The notes under the pieces were generated by a model, which saw only the letters and a list, made by a program, of their open reading frames with translations, was not told the DNA's origin and ran no database searches. A stretch of DNA of 64,000 bases from Parapedobacter sp037190485 (GTDB taxonomy: Bacteria > Bacteroidota > Bacteroidia > Sphingobacteriales > Sphingobacteriaceae), in the NCBI GenBank assembly GCA_037190485.1, contig JBBCJB010000020.1, positions 256,134 to 320,133 on the forward strand. The letters are read 5' to 3'. Below, in pieces: positions 42,725 to 52,261 of the stretch. Numbering within the stretch: position 1 is the stretch's first letter; each line of letters opens with the position of its first letter. A program made the translations under genes and the position numbers.

Positions 42725-45017
42725 CGGGTTGCGTTATGACTAATTTTATAATTTCTCCTGTAAATGCAAATGGACCCGTATAGGCGTCCAAAACCGGTGA
42801 GTCCATGCTTTGCCCTACGGTTATCCCCTTACTCTGTGTGGTATTTCCTAAAAACCCTCGCGCTCCGGGCAGTGGCTTGGTGGCTACGGGCGTTCCGTCA
42901 AATGCCATCTCGATGTTGCTTTTATCAACTGAAATCCGGATTTCGTGCCTGCCGTTTATCGCTGGCATTGCTGCGGTTAATGACACCGTCTCCATGGCCC
43001 TATTCAAGACATAATTTAGCTGGCCATCCTTGATAAAAAGTGCTGCACCACCAAACAAATCACCGTGCGCAAAAATAATCCCAGTATCCGCTTCGCCGCT
43101 AAGTTCGACGTCTGCGGCAAATCGAATCGGTGTCTTTTTGTCCAATACCACCGGAATCCTAGCCGTCGTTTTTCCGAATATCGTTACACTCGGCTTGGAA
43201 GTTTCCTTCGGCGTCCCTTCATGGAAACTCCTGAGCGGATAGACATTATTTTCGGCAGCCTCCTTTTCAAACAATGCCTTCAGTTCATCCAGCTTGTCAG
43301 GCAATCGGTCGGCTAGGTCCTCCGTTTCGGTCCAATCCTCATCCAGGTGATACAACTTCCATTTCCCGCCGTCAACATCCAGTGGCGCCCTGAAATTGAC
43401 ATCACGCGGGTCTTCACCCGTACCGTCCCATTCGACGTACGTCTTGGGATGGTACACCGCGGCTTTCCAGCCTTCGTGGTAGATAGCTCGCCCCGTATGA
43501 ATCTCATAATATTGCGTTTGCCGTTTGGAGGTAGCCGTTGAATCATCAAACGAATAAACCAGGCTGATGCCTTGAAGCGGCATTTGCGGATATCCATTGA
43601 TCACATCGGGATATGTTGCCCCTGTGAGTTCCAATGTTGTCGGCAGCAGGTCAATCACATGGCTGTACTGTTGGCGCATTCCGCTTTGCTGCAACTTTTT
43701 GGGGTAATATACGATTAATGGCGCATGGCTCCCTCCTTCGCCATTGGCATCGCTTTTCCAGTATTGAAACGGTGTATTGGTTGCGTGCGCCCAACCCAAT
43801 GGTATGGTGGGGTACGTCCGCTCAGATCCCAATTCATCGTACCGCTCCATCAAGTACGCCAACCCCTCACCATCGGGGTCGCCCGCAGAAAAACCGTTTC
43901 GTGTGCCAGCCCGTCCCATATAACTACCTTCCTTCGTCGCGCCATTGTCTCCAATAATCAGAAAGATTGCCGTGTTTTCCAGTTGCTCCGCGTGCCGGAG
44001 GAAATCGATAAGCCGTCCGATTTCGTGGTCGGTATACGATAGGTAGCCCGCATATACCTCCATAAACCTAGCCAGCACCCGCTGCTCATCTTTCGAGAGG
44101 CTATTCCAGGGTTTCAGGCCTTCCTGACGGGGCGGCAGCCGGGTTCCTTCCGGTAAAATCCCCATGGCCTTTTGCCTGTTGAATACGACTTCTCGGTAAT
44201 CGTCCCACCCTTCATCAAACCTTCCCGTGTATTGCTCGATCCACTCCTTTGCTACCTGTGCAGGTGCATGTGTCGCTCCAGGAGCATAAAACATGAAAAA
44301 CGGCTTATCCGGATCCATCGATTTCAGGTTGGCGATATATTCAATTGCCTTATCTGTAATCAATTGATTTAAATGCTTCGTATTGGGTTCGAGGTTCAAT
44401 TGTGCTATTCCGTCATAAAGCTCAGGATGCCATTGGTCGGTTGCACCCTGCATGAAGCCATAGAAAAAATCAAACCCCCTGCCTGTAGGCCATCGATTAA
44501 ACGGACCTGCGGGCGTGATCTGATCCGGCCTTGTAGAATGCCACTTACCGATTGCAAATGTGCGGTAACCGTTTTCCCGAAGCGCCTCCGATATCAATCC
44601 AGCTTCAAATGGGATATTACCATTGTACCCAGGCGTTCCGAAGGCCCAATCGGGGTGGTGCCCTACCCCGACTTTATGGTGGTTACGCCCCGTCAATAAC
44701 GCAGCTCGCGTGGGCCCGCAGATTGCGGCGTTGTGAAAATTAGTGTACCGCAGACCGTCGTTTGCAAGAAAATCAAAGTTGGGTGTCTCGATTAGTCCTC
44801 CAAATGCACTTGCGGCACCAAAACCGACATCGTCCAGCAATATCCAAATGACGTTCGGTGCATCGGCGGGGGCCTCTTCAACGGCCGGCCAATGCTGCTC
44901 AGTTTCCGCCACTGTTCTTCCGATCTTACCCTGAAAAGGCTTCAACGGATCGTGCTGACCGAAAGCCGATCCGATGCCTACCATTAAACCAATCCCAATG
45001 CTTAATAGGTTATTCAT
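42714..45017 (-). CDS. Large type-I sulfatase 3 (CGPTR)
   Basis: A 767-residue arylsulfatase-like protein with signal peptide (GLMVGIGSAFGQ). C100 in ICGPTRAALLTGRNHHKVG is the formylglycine site. The domain runs to about residue 600; the C-terminal ~165 residues form an extra beta-sandwich (DKKTPIRFAADVELSG to TGEIIKLVIT) typical of long arylsulfatases. These long forms often act on aryl or alkyl sulfates rather than polysaccharides (family knowledge). It starts 2 bp after sulfatase 4 ends. Confidence 0.87.
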   Translation of the reverse strand: MNNLLSIGIGLMVGIGSAFGQHDPLKPFQGKIGRTVAETEQHWPAVEEAPADAPNVIWILLDDVGFGAASAFGGLIETPNFDFLANDGLRYTNFHNAAICGPTRAALLTGRNHHKVGVGHHPDWAFGTPGYNGNIPFEAGLISEALRENGYRTFAIGKWHSTRPDQITPAGPFNRWPTGRGFDFFYGFMQGATDQWHPELYDGIAQLNLEPNTKHLNQLITDKAIEYIANLKSMDPDKPFFMFYAPGATHAPAQVAKEWIEQYTGRFDEGWDDYREVVFNRQKAMGILPEGTRLPPRQEGLKPWNSLSKDEQRVLARFMEVYAGYLSYTDHEIGRLIDFLRHAEQLENTAIFLIIGDNGATKEGSYMGRAGTRNGFSAGDPDGEGLAYLMERYDELGSERTYPTIPLGWAHATNTPFQYWKSDANGEGGSHAPLIVYYPKKLQQSGMRQQYSHVIDLLPTTLELTGATYPDVINGYPQMPLQGISLVYSFDDSTATSKRQTQYYEIHTGRAIYHEGWKAAVYHPKTYVEWDGTGEDPRDVNFRAPLDVDGGKWKLYHLDEDWTETEDLADRLPDKLDELKALFEKEAAENNVYPLRSFHEGTPKETSKPSVTIFGKTTARIPVVLDKKTPIRFAADVELSGEADTGIIFAHGDLFGGAALFIKDGQLNYVLNRAMETVSLTAAMPAINGRHEIRISVDKSNIEMAFDGTPVATKPLPGARGFLGNTTQSKGITVGQSMDSPVLDAYTGPFAFTGEIIKLVITQPDAD

Positions 45018-45018
45018 G

Positions 45019-46569
45019 CTATTCGTTATTTATCACAACTTCATCCGGCCACGGCACCTGTTGCCCGCCTTCTTTAAACGATGGCATTGGCGAATTCCAG
45101 CCTTTCAGTTTATCCGTAAGCAACCGGGTCAGTTCACGCACTTTGTCTGGATGTTTCCCGGCAATGTCGTTTACTTCCCCCATATCGGTCGCCAAATGAT
45201 AAAGCGAAAGCTTGCCTTCGGCCATATGGTAAATCAGCTTCCACTCTCCCTTTCTTATCGCACTCAGGTAATCGATGGTCGCGAAATCTTCCTTTTTCCA
45301 TTTGTTGGGGTAGTGCCAAATCAAGGCCCTCGACGTATCCACCGCATGCGTTCCTTTGAGCAAGGGCATGAAACTCCTTCCATCGACGCGCTGTATCGTC
45401 TTTGCCCCCTTGTTGCCCGCAACTTCCAGCAATGTAGGGAAAAAATCCTCAACAATAACCGAACGATGCTCGCGGCTCCCTGCTTTGACATGCCCCGGCC
45501 ATTTCGCTATCATGGGCACCCTGATCCCTCCTTCGTGGAGCGACCCCTTCCCTTCCTTCAGGGGAAGATTCTGGGTATGTGCCTTGCCGCCTTTCCTTGT
45601 ATTGATGCTGTGCCCACCGTTATCAGAGAAAAAAAGAATCAAGGTCTCATCCGCGATGCCTTTTTCTTCGAGGTAATCCATCAATTCACCTAAGCTGTGA
45701 TCCATGCTTGCGACCATACTGGAAAACTTCGCGGCTCCGGAGTCCAGGCCGGCGTCGTAAAATCGCTGCACGAACCGTGGATCTTCGTGAAGGGGCAAGT
45801 GCACGGCATAATGCGCCATGTACAGGAAAAAGGGAGTTTTTGTCTTTACGGGATAATCTAGCGCCTTCAATGCCTCTCTCGTGATCGCTTCCGTTAAGTA
45901 GGTTGACGTTCCATAATATTCCGTCAAATCGTGAATGGCGATATCGGTTGTTTTCCCCTCGATGTTCCCGTAGTTCTGCTCGCCATAATAGCTTTGCGGC
46001 ATACCAGCCATATTACCTGATTTATTGACCACAAACCCCATATTATACGGACTGGCGCCGGGCGTGCCGGCAGCGGCAAAATGCGCTTTCCCTACATGGA
46101 TGGTAAAATAACCTGCGTCTGCGAGCAATGCTGGTAACGGTGTGCCGTATACGGTGTGTTCAATATCCGCAACCGGACTAAATCCATTATAGTTCCATAC
46201 AGGTGTTTTCAATGGGTTGGTTTCACTGTCGAAATCCGACGGTATATCGCGGGGTCTTGATGTCCAATTGGTAACACGGTGGTGGGCCGCGTTCATCCCC
46301 GTCATCAAACTCACGCGCGTCGGTGTGCATACCGAAGTGGCATAGGCATTGGTAAAAAGCATACCCTGTTTTGCCAAACGTTCCATGTTCGGCGTATGAA
46401 ACCATTGATTACGCGGCATCTCGGCATCGCAAAACGGCACGGAAGAATCCATCCAGCCCATGTCGTCAACCAAAAAGACGACGATATTCGGTTTCTCCGA
46501 ACCCGTTGCCACATGCCAGCAACCGGCAAGAAAAACCAATTTGACAACAAATCTTTTACCTATACCCAT
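45019..46569 (-). CDS. Type-I sulfatase 4 (CTPTR)
   Basis: A 516-residue sulfatase. C81 in SVCTPTRVSLMTG is the formylglycine residue; VVFLVDDMGWMDSSV carries the aspartate ligands and LILFFSDNGGHSINT the D-N pair. The leader (LVFLAGC) could be a lipobox. It overlaps the SusD stop by 14 bp and is the first sulfatase after SusCD, so it is likely translated with them. Confidence 0.87.
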   Translation of the reverse strand: MGIGKRFVVKLVFLAGCWHVATGSEKPNIVVFLVDDMGWMDSSVPFCDAEMPRNQWFHTPNMERLAKQGMLFTNAYATSVCTPTRVSLMTGMNAAHHRVTNWTSRPRDIPSDFDSETNPLKTPVWNYNGFSPVADIEHTVYGTPLPALLADAGYFTIHVGKAHFAAAGTPGASPYNMGFVVNKSGNMAGMPQSYYGEQNYGNIEGKTTDIAIHDLTEYYGTSTYLTEAITREALKALDYPVKTKTPFFLYMAHYAVHLPLHEDPRFVQRFYDAGLDSGAAKFSSMVASMDHSLGELMDYLEEKGIADETLILFFSDNGGHSINTRKGGKAHTQNLPLKEGKGSLHEGGIRVPMIAKWPGHVKAGSREHRSVIVEDFFPTLLEVAGNKGAKTIQRVDGRSFMPLLKGTHAVDTSRALIWHYPNKWKKEDFATIDYLSAIRKGEWKLIYHMAEGKLSLYHLATDMGEVNDIAGKHPDKVRELTRLLTDKLKGWNSPMPSFKEGGQQVPWPDEVVINNE

Positions 46570-48070
46570 TGTTTGTTGGATCAGTAGTCAGCAAATTCGG
46601 ATTCAATAAGATTTCTTCCTCAGGAATCGGGAACAAGACATGATGCGGCATGATGTTTTCTGCCGGATTGTATGTACGTGTTTTGGTGTTTTTGACCACA
46701 TCTACTAGGATTCCCCATCTAATTAGGTCCATTCTCCGATGAAATTCAGCGGCAAGCTCCCATCTCCGCTCGTCATAGATTGCCTGCCTGAAATGCTGTT
46801 GGCTTAAACCATGCAGCGGTTTCTCCGGAGCATACGCACGTTCCCTGATTTTATTGACGTATTGGTAAGCTTGATCCGGACCGTTTGCCTCGTTTTCAGC
46901 TTCCGCAGCCATTAAATAGACATCAGCCAACCTAAACACGATGAAGTTATCGCCGTGGTTGCCTCTTGGCGAATTAATCTGATCTAGATTCCACATTTTC
47001 GGCATGTAAGGATAATTCAAATCAAATCCCAGATAGTTCTCTACGATATTATGCGGCCTTCTTAAGTCATCCCGTGGAAAATCCTCAACAAAGCCCAGCA
47101 TTGGTGCAGCCAAACCATTACCTGTAAAGCCCTCATTTCTCGCCTCCAATGCCGCCCTTAACGCAGGCCTTTGCGAACTCACTTTAGGCTCATCACTTAA
47201 CCGGGGCACGAAAATACTAGTAAATCCCTGAGGATTAATATCCCTGACGAAATCGATACACCATATCAGTTCGTCGTTGTAAGCGTTCGCTAGCTTAAAG
47301 ACATCTCCATAATGAGCCAACAATCTGTGAGGGGAACCAACTATGATTTCAACGGATTTGTCACGGGCTTCAACCCACCTTTCTTGCCAAAGCAATATCT
47401 TTACCGCTAGGGTAGCCGCAGCCCATTTTGATGCCCTACCTAGTTCGCTAGTTTGGTAATTTCCAGGCAATGCATCCTGCGCGATTTGCAAATCGGCAAT
47501 CAAGTCATTGCGAATAAGATTCTTATTGTGCCGCTCCAGCACCTGGACTTCGTCTATGGAAAGATTCTCCCTGTAATACGGTACATCCCCAAAAATATTG
47601 GTGAGATTGTAATAGGCAAAAGCGCGTAAAAACAACAATTCTCCGGTAGCCTGGCTTTTATATTGTGTACTTATTCGTTCATTGTTTTCCAGTTTGGCCA
47701 AAGCCACGTTAGCATCCTGGATCATTTTATAAAATGAAATCCATACTTCACGACCTCTAGCACCCCTCGCTTCGGATAACGTGTAATTGCAGATATCATT
47801 CAGCGCCCCGTCACCAGACCTAGTGGGTTCCAAATCATCGGCACCGTACCCCAGCGCATGGTTTATGCCATGTTGCCGATATAGTCCATCTGTGTATAGC
47901 GCAGCATATACGCCATTGACCGCTGCCTTCACTTCAACATCGGAATTAAAGAAGTTTTCGGGTGAGAGCACAGCTCTTGGGTCTTCCGCCAAAAACTTGT
48001 CACAAGAAAACAGCATACCTATGGCCAACACACAACCAGTCAAGCAGCTAAATTTTTTGTTATTTTTCAT
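46556..48070 (-). CDS. SusD/RagB-family nutrient-binding lipoprotein
   Basis: A 504-residue surface lipoprotein (leader ending MLFSC) with TPR-like helices and the SusD signature KAAVNGVYAALYTDG near the N-terminus, FLRAFAYYNLTNIFGDVPYY in the middle, and the C-terminal IYDERRWELAAEFHRRMDLIRWG. It captures the ligand at the cell surface for the partner SusC directly upstream. The ligand is probably sulfated, given four sulfatases in the same unit (inference). Confidence 0.92.
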   Translation of the reverse strand: MKNNKKFSCLTGCVLAIGMLFSCDKFLAEDPRAVLSPENFFNSDVEVKAAVNGVYAALYTDGLYRQHGINHALGYGADDLEPTRSGDGALNDICNYTLSEARGARGREVWISFYKMIQDANVALAKLENNERISTQYKSQATGELLFLRAFAYYNLTNIFGDVPYYRENLSIDEVQVLERHNKNLIRNDLIADLQIAQDALPGNYQTSELGRASKWAAATLAVKILLWQERWVEARDKSVEIIVGSPHRLLAHYGDVFKLANAYNDELIWCIDFVRDINPQGFTSIFVPRLSDEPKVSSQRPALRAALEARNEGFTGNGLAAPMLGFVEDFPRDDLRRPHNIVENYLGFDLNYPYMPKMWNLDQINSPRGNHGDNFIVFRLADVYLMAAEAENEANGPDQAYQYVNKIRERAYAPEKPLHGLSQQHFRQAIYDERRWELAAEFHRRMDLIRWGILVDVVKNTKTRTYNPAENIMPHHVLFPIPEEEILLNPNLLTTDPTNNGYR

Positions 48071-48091
48071 ATCTTCTTCGATTATTCGATA

Positions 48092-51000
48092 TTAAAATGT
48101 CGCCTTTATCCCGAAAGTCAACGTTCTGCCATATGGGTATTCACCAGCAGAGAATCCGGCAGCTATATTGTCTTGCCCATAACTACTCACTTCCGGGTCG
48201 AATAGCCTAAATTTTGAAATCAGTAGCAAGTTGTTTCCGGAAAAATACACGCCGATATCCTTAACACGTTTTATACCCAACTCTTCCGCTCGCAAATTAT
48301 ACGATAGCTGAACTGTTTTCAGCCGGATGTGCGAACCGTCTTCCACCATTTCCGAGTTGCTATACACCGATCCTAGGGTAGCCACGGCACCGGCCCTTGG
48401 GATATTCGAATTGGGATTATCCGGTGTCCAGCGATTTAACGTCTCACGGTATTTATTTGACTCTGGCCGTCCGAAAAACGCAGTTTGGGTCAATGTATTG
48501 TAGATTTCGTTCCCGTAAGTCCCTTGCACGAAAACATCAAGCGTGAAATTTTTGTAGATAAACGTGTTTTGTATTCCGCCGATAAAATCTGGTTGGGCAC
48601 TGCCCAATACCTCAAAATCATTCAATGTCAGCACGCCGTCTCCATCCGTATCCTTAAAACGAGGCCCGCCCACCTGTTGCTGCCCGGATTGTCCAGAGGC
48701 ATCGATTTCAGCCTGCGATTTCCAGGTACCGAGATATTCGACTCCTACAAATACGGGAACCGGCTGTCCTACGATAATCCGGCCGCCTGGGCCAGTTGTT
48801 GGAGACACCACGTCAATGAAGTCAACACCTCCCAAATTCAATACCTTTGTGCGGTTTCCCGAAAGGGTTAAAACAGAATGCCATTCGAAATTCGGACGGG
48901 ATACATTGGTCGAGTTGATTTTCAGCTCAAGTCCCCTATTTCTTATGGATCCTAAATTCTGCAATTTGCTCTCAAATCCTGTCTGGCGGGGAATTTGGAC
49001 ATTGAGCAACAGGTCTTTCGTTAGCTTATCATAGTAGTCTAATTCGAAGCCTAGTCTGTTGCCAAAGAATGTCGCCTCCAAACCGGCGTCAAACTGATTC
49101 GTTGTTTCCCACTTGAGGTTATTGTTAAATGGTCTTCCGTTCTGGACAGCATATTGCGGAATGTCATTAAAATAGGCCGTGACATCGCTTAGTAGCGCCA
49201 GGCTTCTATAAGAGGGAATAGCCTGGCTACCGGCCGAACCATAGCTCATACGTAACTTTAGGTTATTGAACACATCGAGATCTTTGATAAATCGCTCTTC
49301 GCCCAATCTCCAAGCCACGGCAGCCGAAGGGAAAAATCCATAGGCATTGTCGGATCCGGAAAACCGTGATGAACCATCTACCCGTCCAACTAGTGTAAAC
49401 AGGTATTTGCCCTTTAATTGGTAGTTGGCCCTCCCTAACCACGATACCAATTGCCAGCTGTCCCAGTCTGACCCGATTTCGTTGCGTATGGGATTGGATC
49501 CATTGGCAAGGCTATTGTATTGGAGGACATCATTTGGAAATCCATAACCAAAGGCCCTGCTGTTTTCTGCCTGATAGGTTTGCCAAGTAAATCCTCCCAA
49601 AACATCTAGTTCATGGTCTTCTCCGAGGACGGGCACGTAGGTAATTAGGTTTTCGTTTAGCAGTTCTATACTTGAGTTTGTGATAATCCCACCATCTCCG
49701 CCGATATTAATGACCAGATTCTGTGGGAGAAGTCCCGGGTTGTACTGATTGACCTTAAGATAATTAAGTTTTGGTCCAAAACTGGACTTAAAAGTCACGT
49801 TATCGAATAACTCATACTCGAGGAAAAGGCTACCGAATAAATTCGTCACGAGATCGTGGTCTACTTTCAGGTCGATATCCGCCTTGGGATTTCTGGTAAC
49901 TACCGTAGACACCGGATTTTCATAGGTATACCTCCCTTCATCATCATAGACCGCTCTATTGGTTAACGCCGCTTGTCGCAACAAGGCACTGAAATTAACC
50001 TTCGTATTGTCCCTATTCAATCGTGAAAGATTCATATTCCAACCGATCTTAAGTTTATCAGACAAATCAATATTCAGGTTCGACCGGAAACCGTACCTTT
50101 TGATCCCGCTACTTTCAATAATACCAAGCTGATTAAAATAATTTCCTGAGATATAGTAGCTTATTTTTCCTTCGCTGGATCGACCCGAGACAGAAAGGTC
50201 AGCATTAGCAATGGGCGCATCCCGCGTGATTAGATCCACCCAGTTGACGTTAGGCACGGCATCAGGATTAATGAACGGCAAGGTAGTTCCACGAAATTCA
50301 GCGTCTTCATTGGCATACGCTGCATGTTGATACCCATCCAAAAATTCGACTTTATTGTTTAAGTATTGTATCCCATAATAGGTATTGAACGCAACTGTAG
50401 ACTGCCCCATGGCCTTTCCGACTCCACTTTTTGTCGTAATCAAGATGACACCATTCGCACCACGCGTTCCGTATATCGCAATAGCCGTCGCATCCTTGAG
50501 GATATCTATGGATTGGATATCATTGGTATTGAGGTTATTCAAATTAAAATCCGACCCCACAATAAAACCGTCAATGACAAATAGCGGGTCATTGCTACCT
50601 TGTATGGAATTCCCTCCCCTGATTCTAATGACGCTCGGAGCACCAGGTGTTCCATCAACTTGTGTGATATTGACTCCCGTTACCCGCCCTTGAAGCGATT
50701 GATCCACCCGGGGCGAAGGGATATTCTCCAAATCCCTTCCTTTTACAGAGCCGACGGCCCCCGTCATTTTCTCTTTCCGCATTGTCCCGTATCCGACGAC
50801 TACCACCTCATCCAAATTATAGTGTTCTGGCATCAGTTGCACCTCCAGCGGTTGCTGCCCTTCATAAACCATTTTTACCGTCTGGTAACCTACCAGACTG
50901 AAAGACAACTCTTCCCCTTTCGTTATGTCCAGCGAAAAAGTACCGTCACCCGAGGACAGCGTGACGTGCCCCGAACGGGATGCACTGATGGTGGCTCCCT

Positions 51001-51136
51001 CAAGCTGTTGTCCCTGATCATCCGTTATCTTGCCACTTATACGCGTCTGTTGCTGCGCCAAGGCAAGATTGGCAAACAACAAACCCAATACTAACAAATA
51101 ATAGATTCGTCTTGTCATTGTGATTAAATAATTCAT
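48092..51136 (-). CDS. SusC/RagA-family TonB-linked outer-membrane transporter
   Basis: A 1014-residue transporter with signal peptide, a carboxypeptidase-like regulatory domain (QTRISGKITDDQGQQLEGATI), the TonB box region (DEVVVVGYGTMRKEKMTGAV), plug domain and 22-strand barrel ending in TFGIKATF. There is no N-terminal STN domain, so it is not itself a sigma/anti-sigma sensor. Works with the SusD next to it. ATG at 51136; a second ATG 18 nt later (51118) would also retain the signal peptide. Confidence 0.93.
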   Translation of the reverse strand: MNYLITMTRRIYYLLVLGLLFANLALAQQQTRISGKITDDQGQQLEGATISASRSGHVTLSSGDGTFSLDITKGEELSFSLVGYQTVKMVYEGQQPLEVQLMPEHYNLDEVVVVGYGTMRKEKMTGAVGSVKGRDLENIPSPRVDQSLQGRVTGVNITQVDGTPGAPSVIRIRGGNSIQGSNDPLFVIDGFIVGSDFNLNNLNTNDIQSIDILKDATAIAIYGTRGANGVILITTKSGVGKAMGQSTVAFNTYYGIQYLNNKVEFLDGYQHAAYANEDAEFRGTTLPFINPDAVPNVNWVDLITRDAPIANADLSVSGRSSEGKISYYISGNYFNQLGIIESSGIKRYGFRSNLNIDLSDKLKIGWNMNLSRLNRDNTKVNFSALLRQAALTNRAVYDDEGRYTYENPVSTVVTRNPKADIDLKVDHDLVTNLFGSLFLEYELFDNVTFKSSFGPKLNYLKVNQYNPGLLPQNLVINIGGDGGIITNSSIELLNENLITYVPVLGEDHELDVLGGFTWQTYQAENSRAFGYGFPNDVLQYNSLANGSNPIRNEIGSDWDSWQLVSWLGRANYQLKGKYLFTLVGRVDGSSRFSGSDNAYGFFPSAAVAWRLGEERFIKDLDVFNNLKLRMSYGSAGSQAIPSYRSLALLSDVTAYFNDIPQYAVQNGRPFNNNLKWETTNQFDAGLEATFFGNRLGFELDYYDKLTKDLLLNVQIPRQTGFESKLQNLGSIRNRGLELKINSTNVSRPNFEWHSVLTLSGNRTKVLNLGGVDFIDVVSPTTGPGGRIIVGQPVPVFVGVEYLGTWKSQAEIDASGQSGQQQVGGPRFKDTDGDGVLTLNDFEVLGSAQPDFIGGIQNTFIYKNFTLDVFVQGTYGNEIYNTLTQTAFFGRPESNKYRETLNRWTPDNPNSNIPRAGAVATLGSVYSNSEMVEDGSHIRLKTVQLSYNLRAEELGIKRVKDIGVYFSGNNLLLISKFRLFDPEVSSYGQDNIAAGFSAGEYPYGRTLTFGIKATF

Positions 51137-51217
51137 GAAAATAATTAGTTAAGTGGCTTGGCGCCGTAATAGTGCAATCGCGTATGCTATCCCATGCGGA
51201 ATCATGTAAATAGTATC

Positions 51218-51889
51218 TCAATAAGCTGTAGTATACTTCAATGTTTTTCGTACAGCGTCTACAACGATATCGGCCAGCTTTTGGTAGCCTTCAACCGTAT
51301 AATGCACGTCACCATCCCCGCGTTTGTGCTCCTTGTGAACAGCTACCGAATAGCGATGTAAATCCAATACCTCCACGCCATACTTATCCATGATGGCGGC
51401 AGCAGCCTCATTATAGGTAACCTCGTCGCCTTCGAATCTGCCGGCTTCATCAGGTGGGATTACCGTAGAGGTGACGAAGATGAGCTTGGCCCCCGTCTTT
51501 AACAGGCGTTGAACCAAACCTTCCATATTCGATTGATAGCGATCTACAGTAAAGGTAATTTCACCATTCAGCTTGTCTCGCTGCCCCTGCATATCGGAGG
51601 CAGGATTCCGATAACACAAATCCCACAATCCCCAGTTGAACAGAATGACATCATACTGGCCATCTCCCAACCATTTATCCAGAAGCCGAAGGCCGGTACC
51701 CGTATGCTGGGCATTACCCGGGTTATGCGACACTTCGGCATCATTTTCCAATGCCTTCTTTACGTGAGGAAAATAGCCCAATGATATGGAATCACCTATA
51801 ATGAATATCCTTCCATTTTTTTGAGGTAACGCGAACGCAAACAGAAAAGCAATAATCCCTAAACTTAAAACGACATTACTTTTTTTCAT
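51218..51889 (-). CDS. Secreted SGNH/GDSL-family hydrolase
   Basis: A 223-residue esterase-like protein with a signal peptide (VVLSLGIIAFLFAFALPQ). Block I GDSISLGYF supplies the nucleophile Ser; the LFNWGLWDL segment sits at block III, and DVHYTVEGYQ (D-x-x-H) carries the catalytic dyad. It probably removes acetyl or other ester groups from the locus's substrate. It is the first gene of the SusCD-sulfatase unit, behind a shared AT-rich control region. Confidence 0.82.
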   Translation of the reverse strand: MKKSNVVLSLGIIAFLFAFALPQKNGRIFIIGDSISLGYFPHVKKALENDAEVSHNPGNAQHTGTGLRLLDKWLGDGQYDVILFNWGLWDLCYRNPASDMQGQRDKLNGEITFTVDRYQSNMEGLVQRLLKTGAKLIFVTSTVIPPDEAGRFEGDEVTYNEAAAAIMDKYGVEVLDLHRYSVAVHKEHKRGDGDVHYTVEGYQKLADIVVDAVRKTLKYTTAY

Positions 51890-52261
51890 ATTGGGTTTGA
51901 TATTAAAAATTAGTTAGTTAAAAATCAATTGGCATTACCTTATAGTCGGATATTACGCACCTCAATAATCACAACTCGCAAAACAAAACCACAAGTCAAC
52001 ATGACACCGCATAAAAGAAACCCATAACTACGAAATCTCAAGGCTTACAACAGTACAAATTTAACAAAATAAAATATTAAAAAACAAAATAAAATAAAAA
52101 ATAATATTTATTTAAAGTTTTATTAACACAAATAAACTTTATATCGGCAGCAAATAGTCATAGAAAATCATTGATTACCTTTCAATAATTAAAGAAAATC
52201 AGCTAACATTGCATAGCCCGTGGCGGCACCGCGGATTAAACACAAATTAACATTGGGGAAC
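51890..52261. other. AT-rich divergent control region
   Basis: About 370 bp with no gene, far more AT-rich than the surrounding DNA. It contains the promoter for the SGNH/SusCD unit, the 13-mer shared with the permease operon, and a weak TAACATTG (52204-52211) that could serve the DeoR gene. Long A/T runs (52070-52140) probably bend the DNA. Confidence 0.6.
52056..52088 (-). promoter_or_regulatory. Promoter of SGNH-SusCD-sulfatase unit (TTTG-N21-TAAATTTG)
   Basis: On the - strand TTTG (plus 52085-52088), 21 nt, then TAAATTTG (plus 52056-52063). The 13-mer CAAATTTAACAAA (52056-52068), also found at 39567, overlaps the -7 element. The predicted 5' leader to the SGNH ATG is ~160 nt. Confidence 0.6.
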
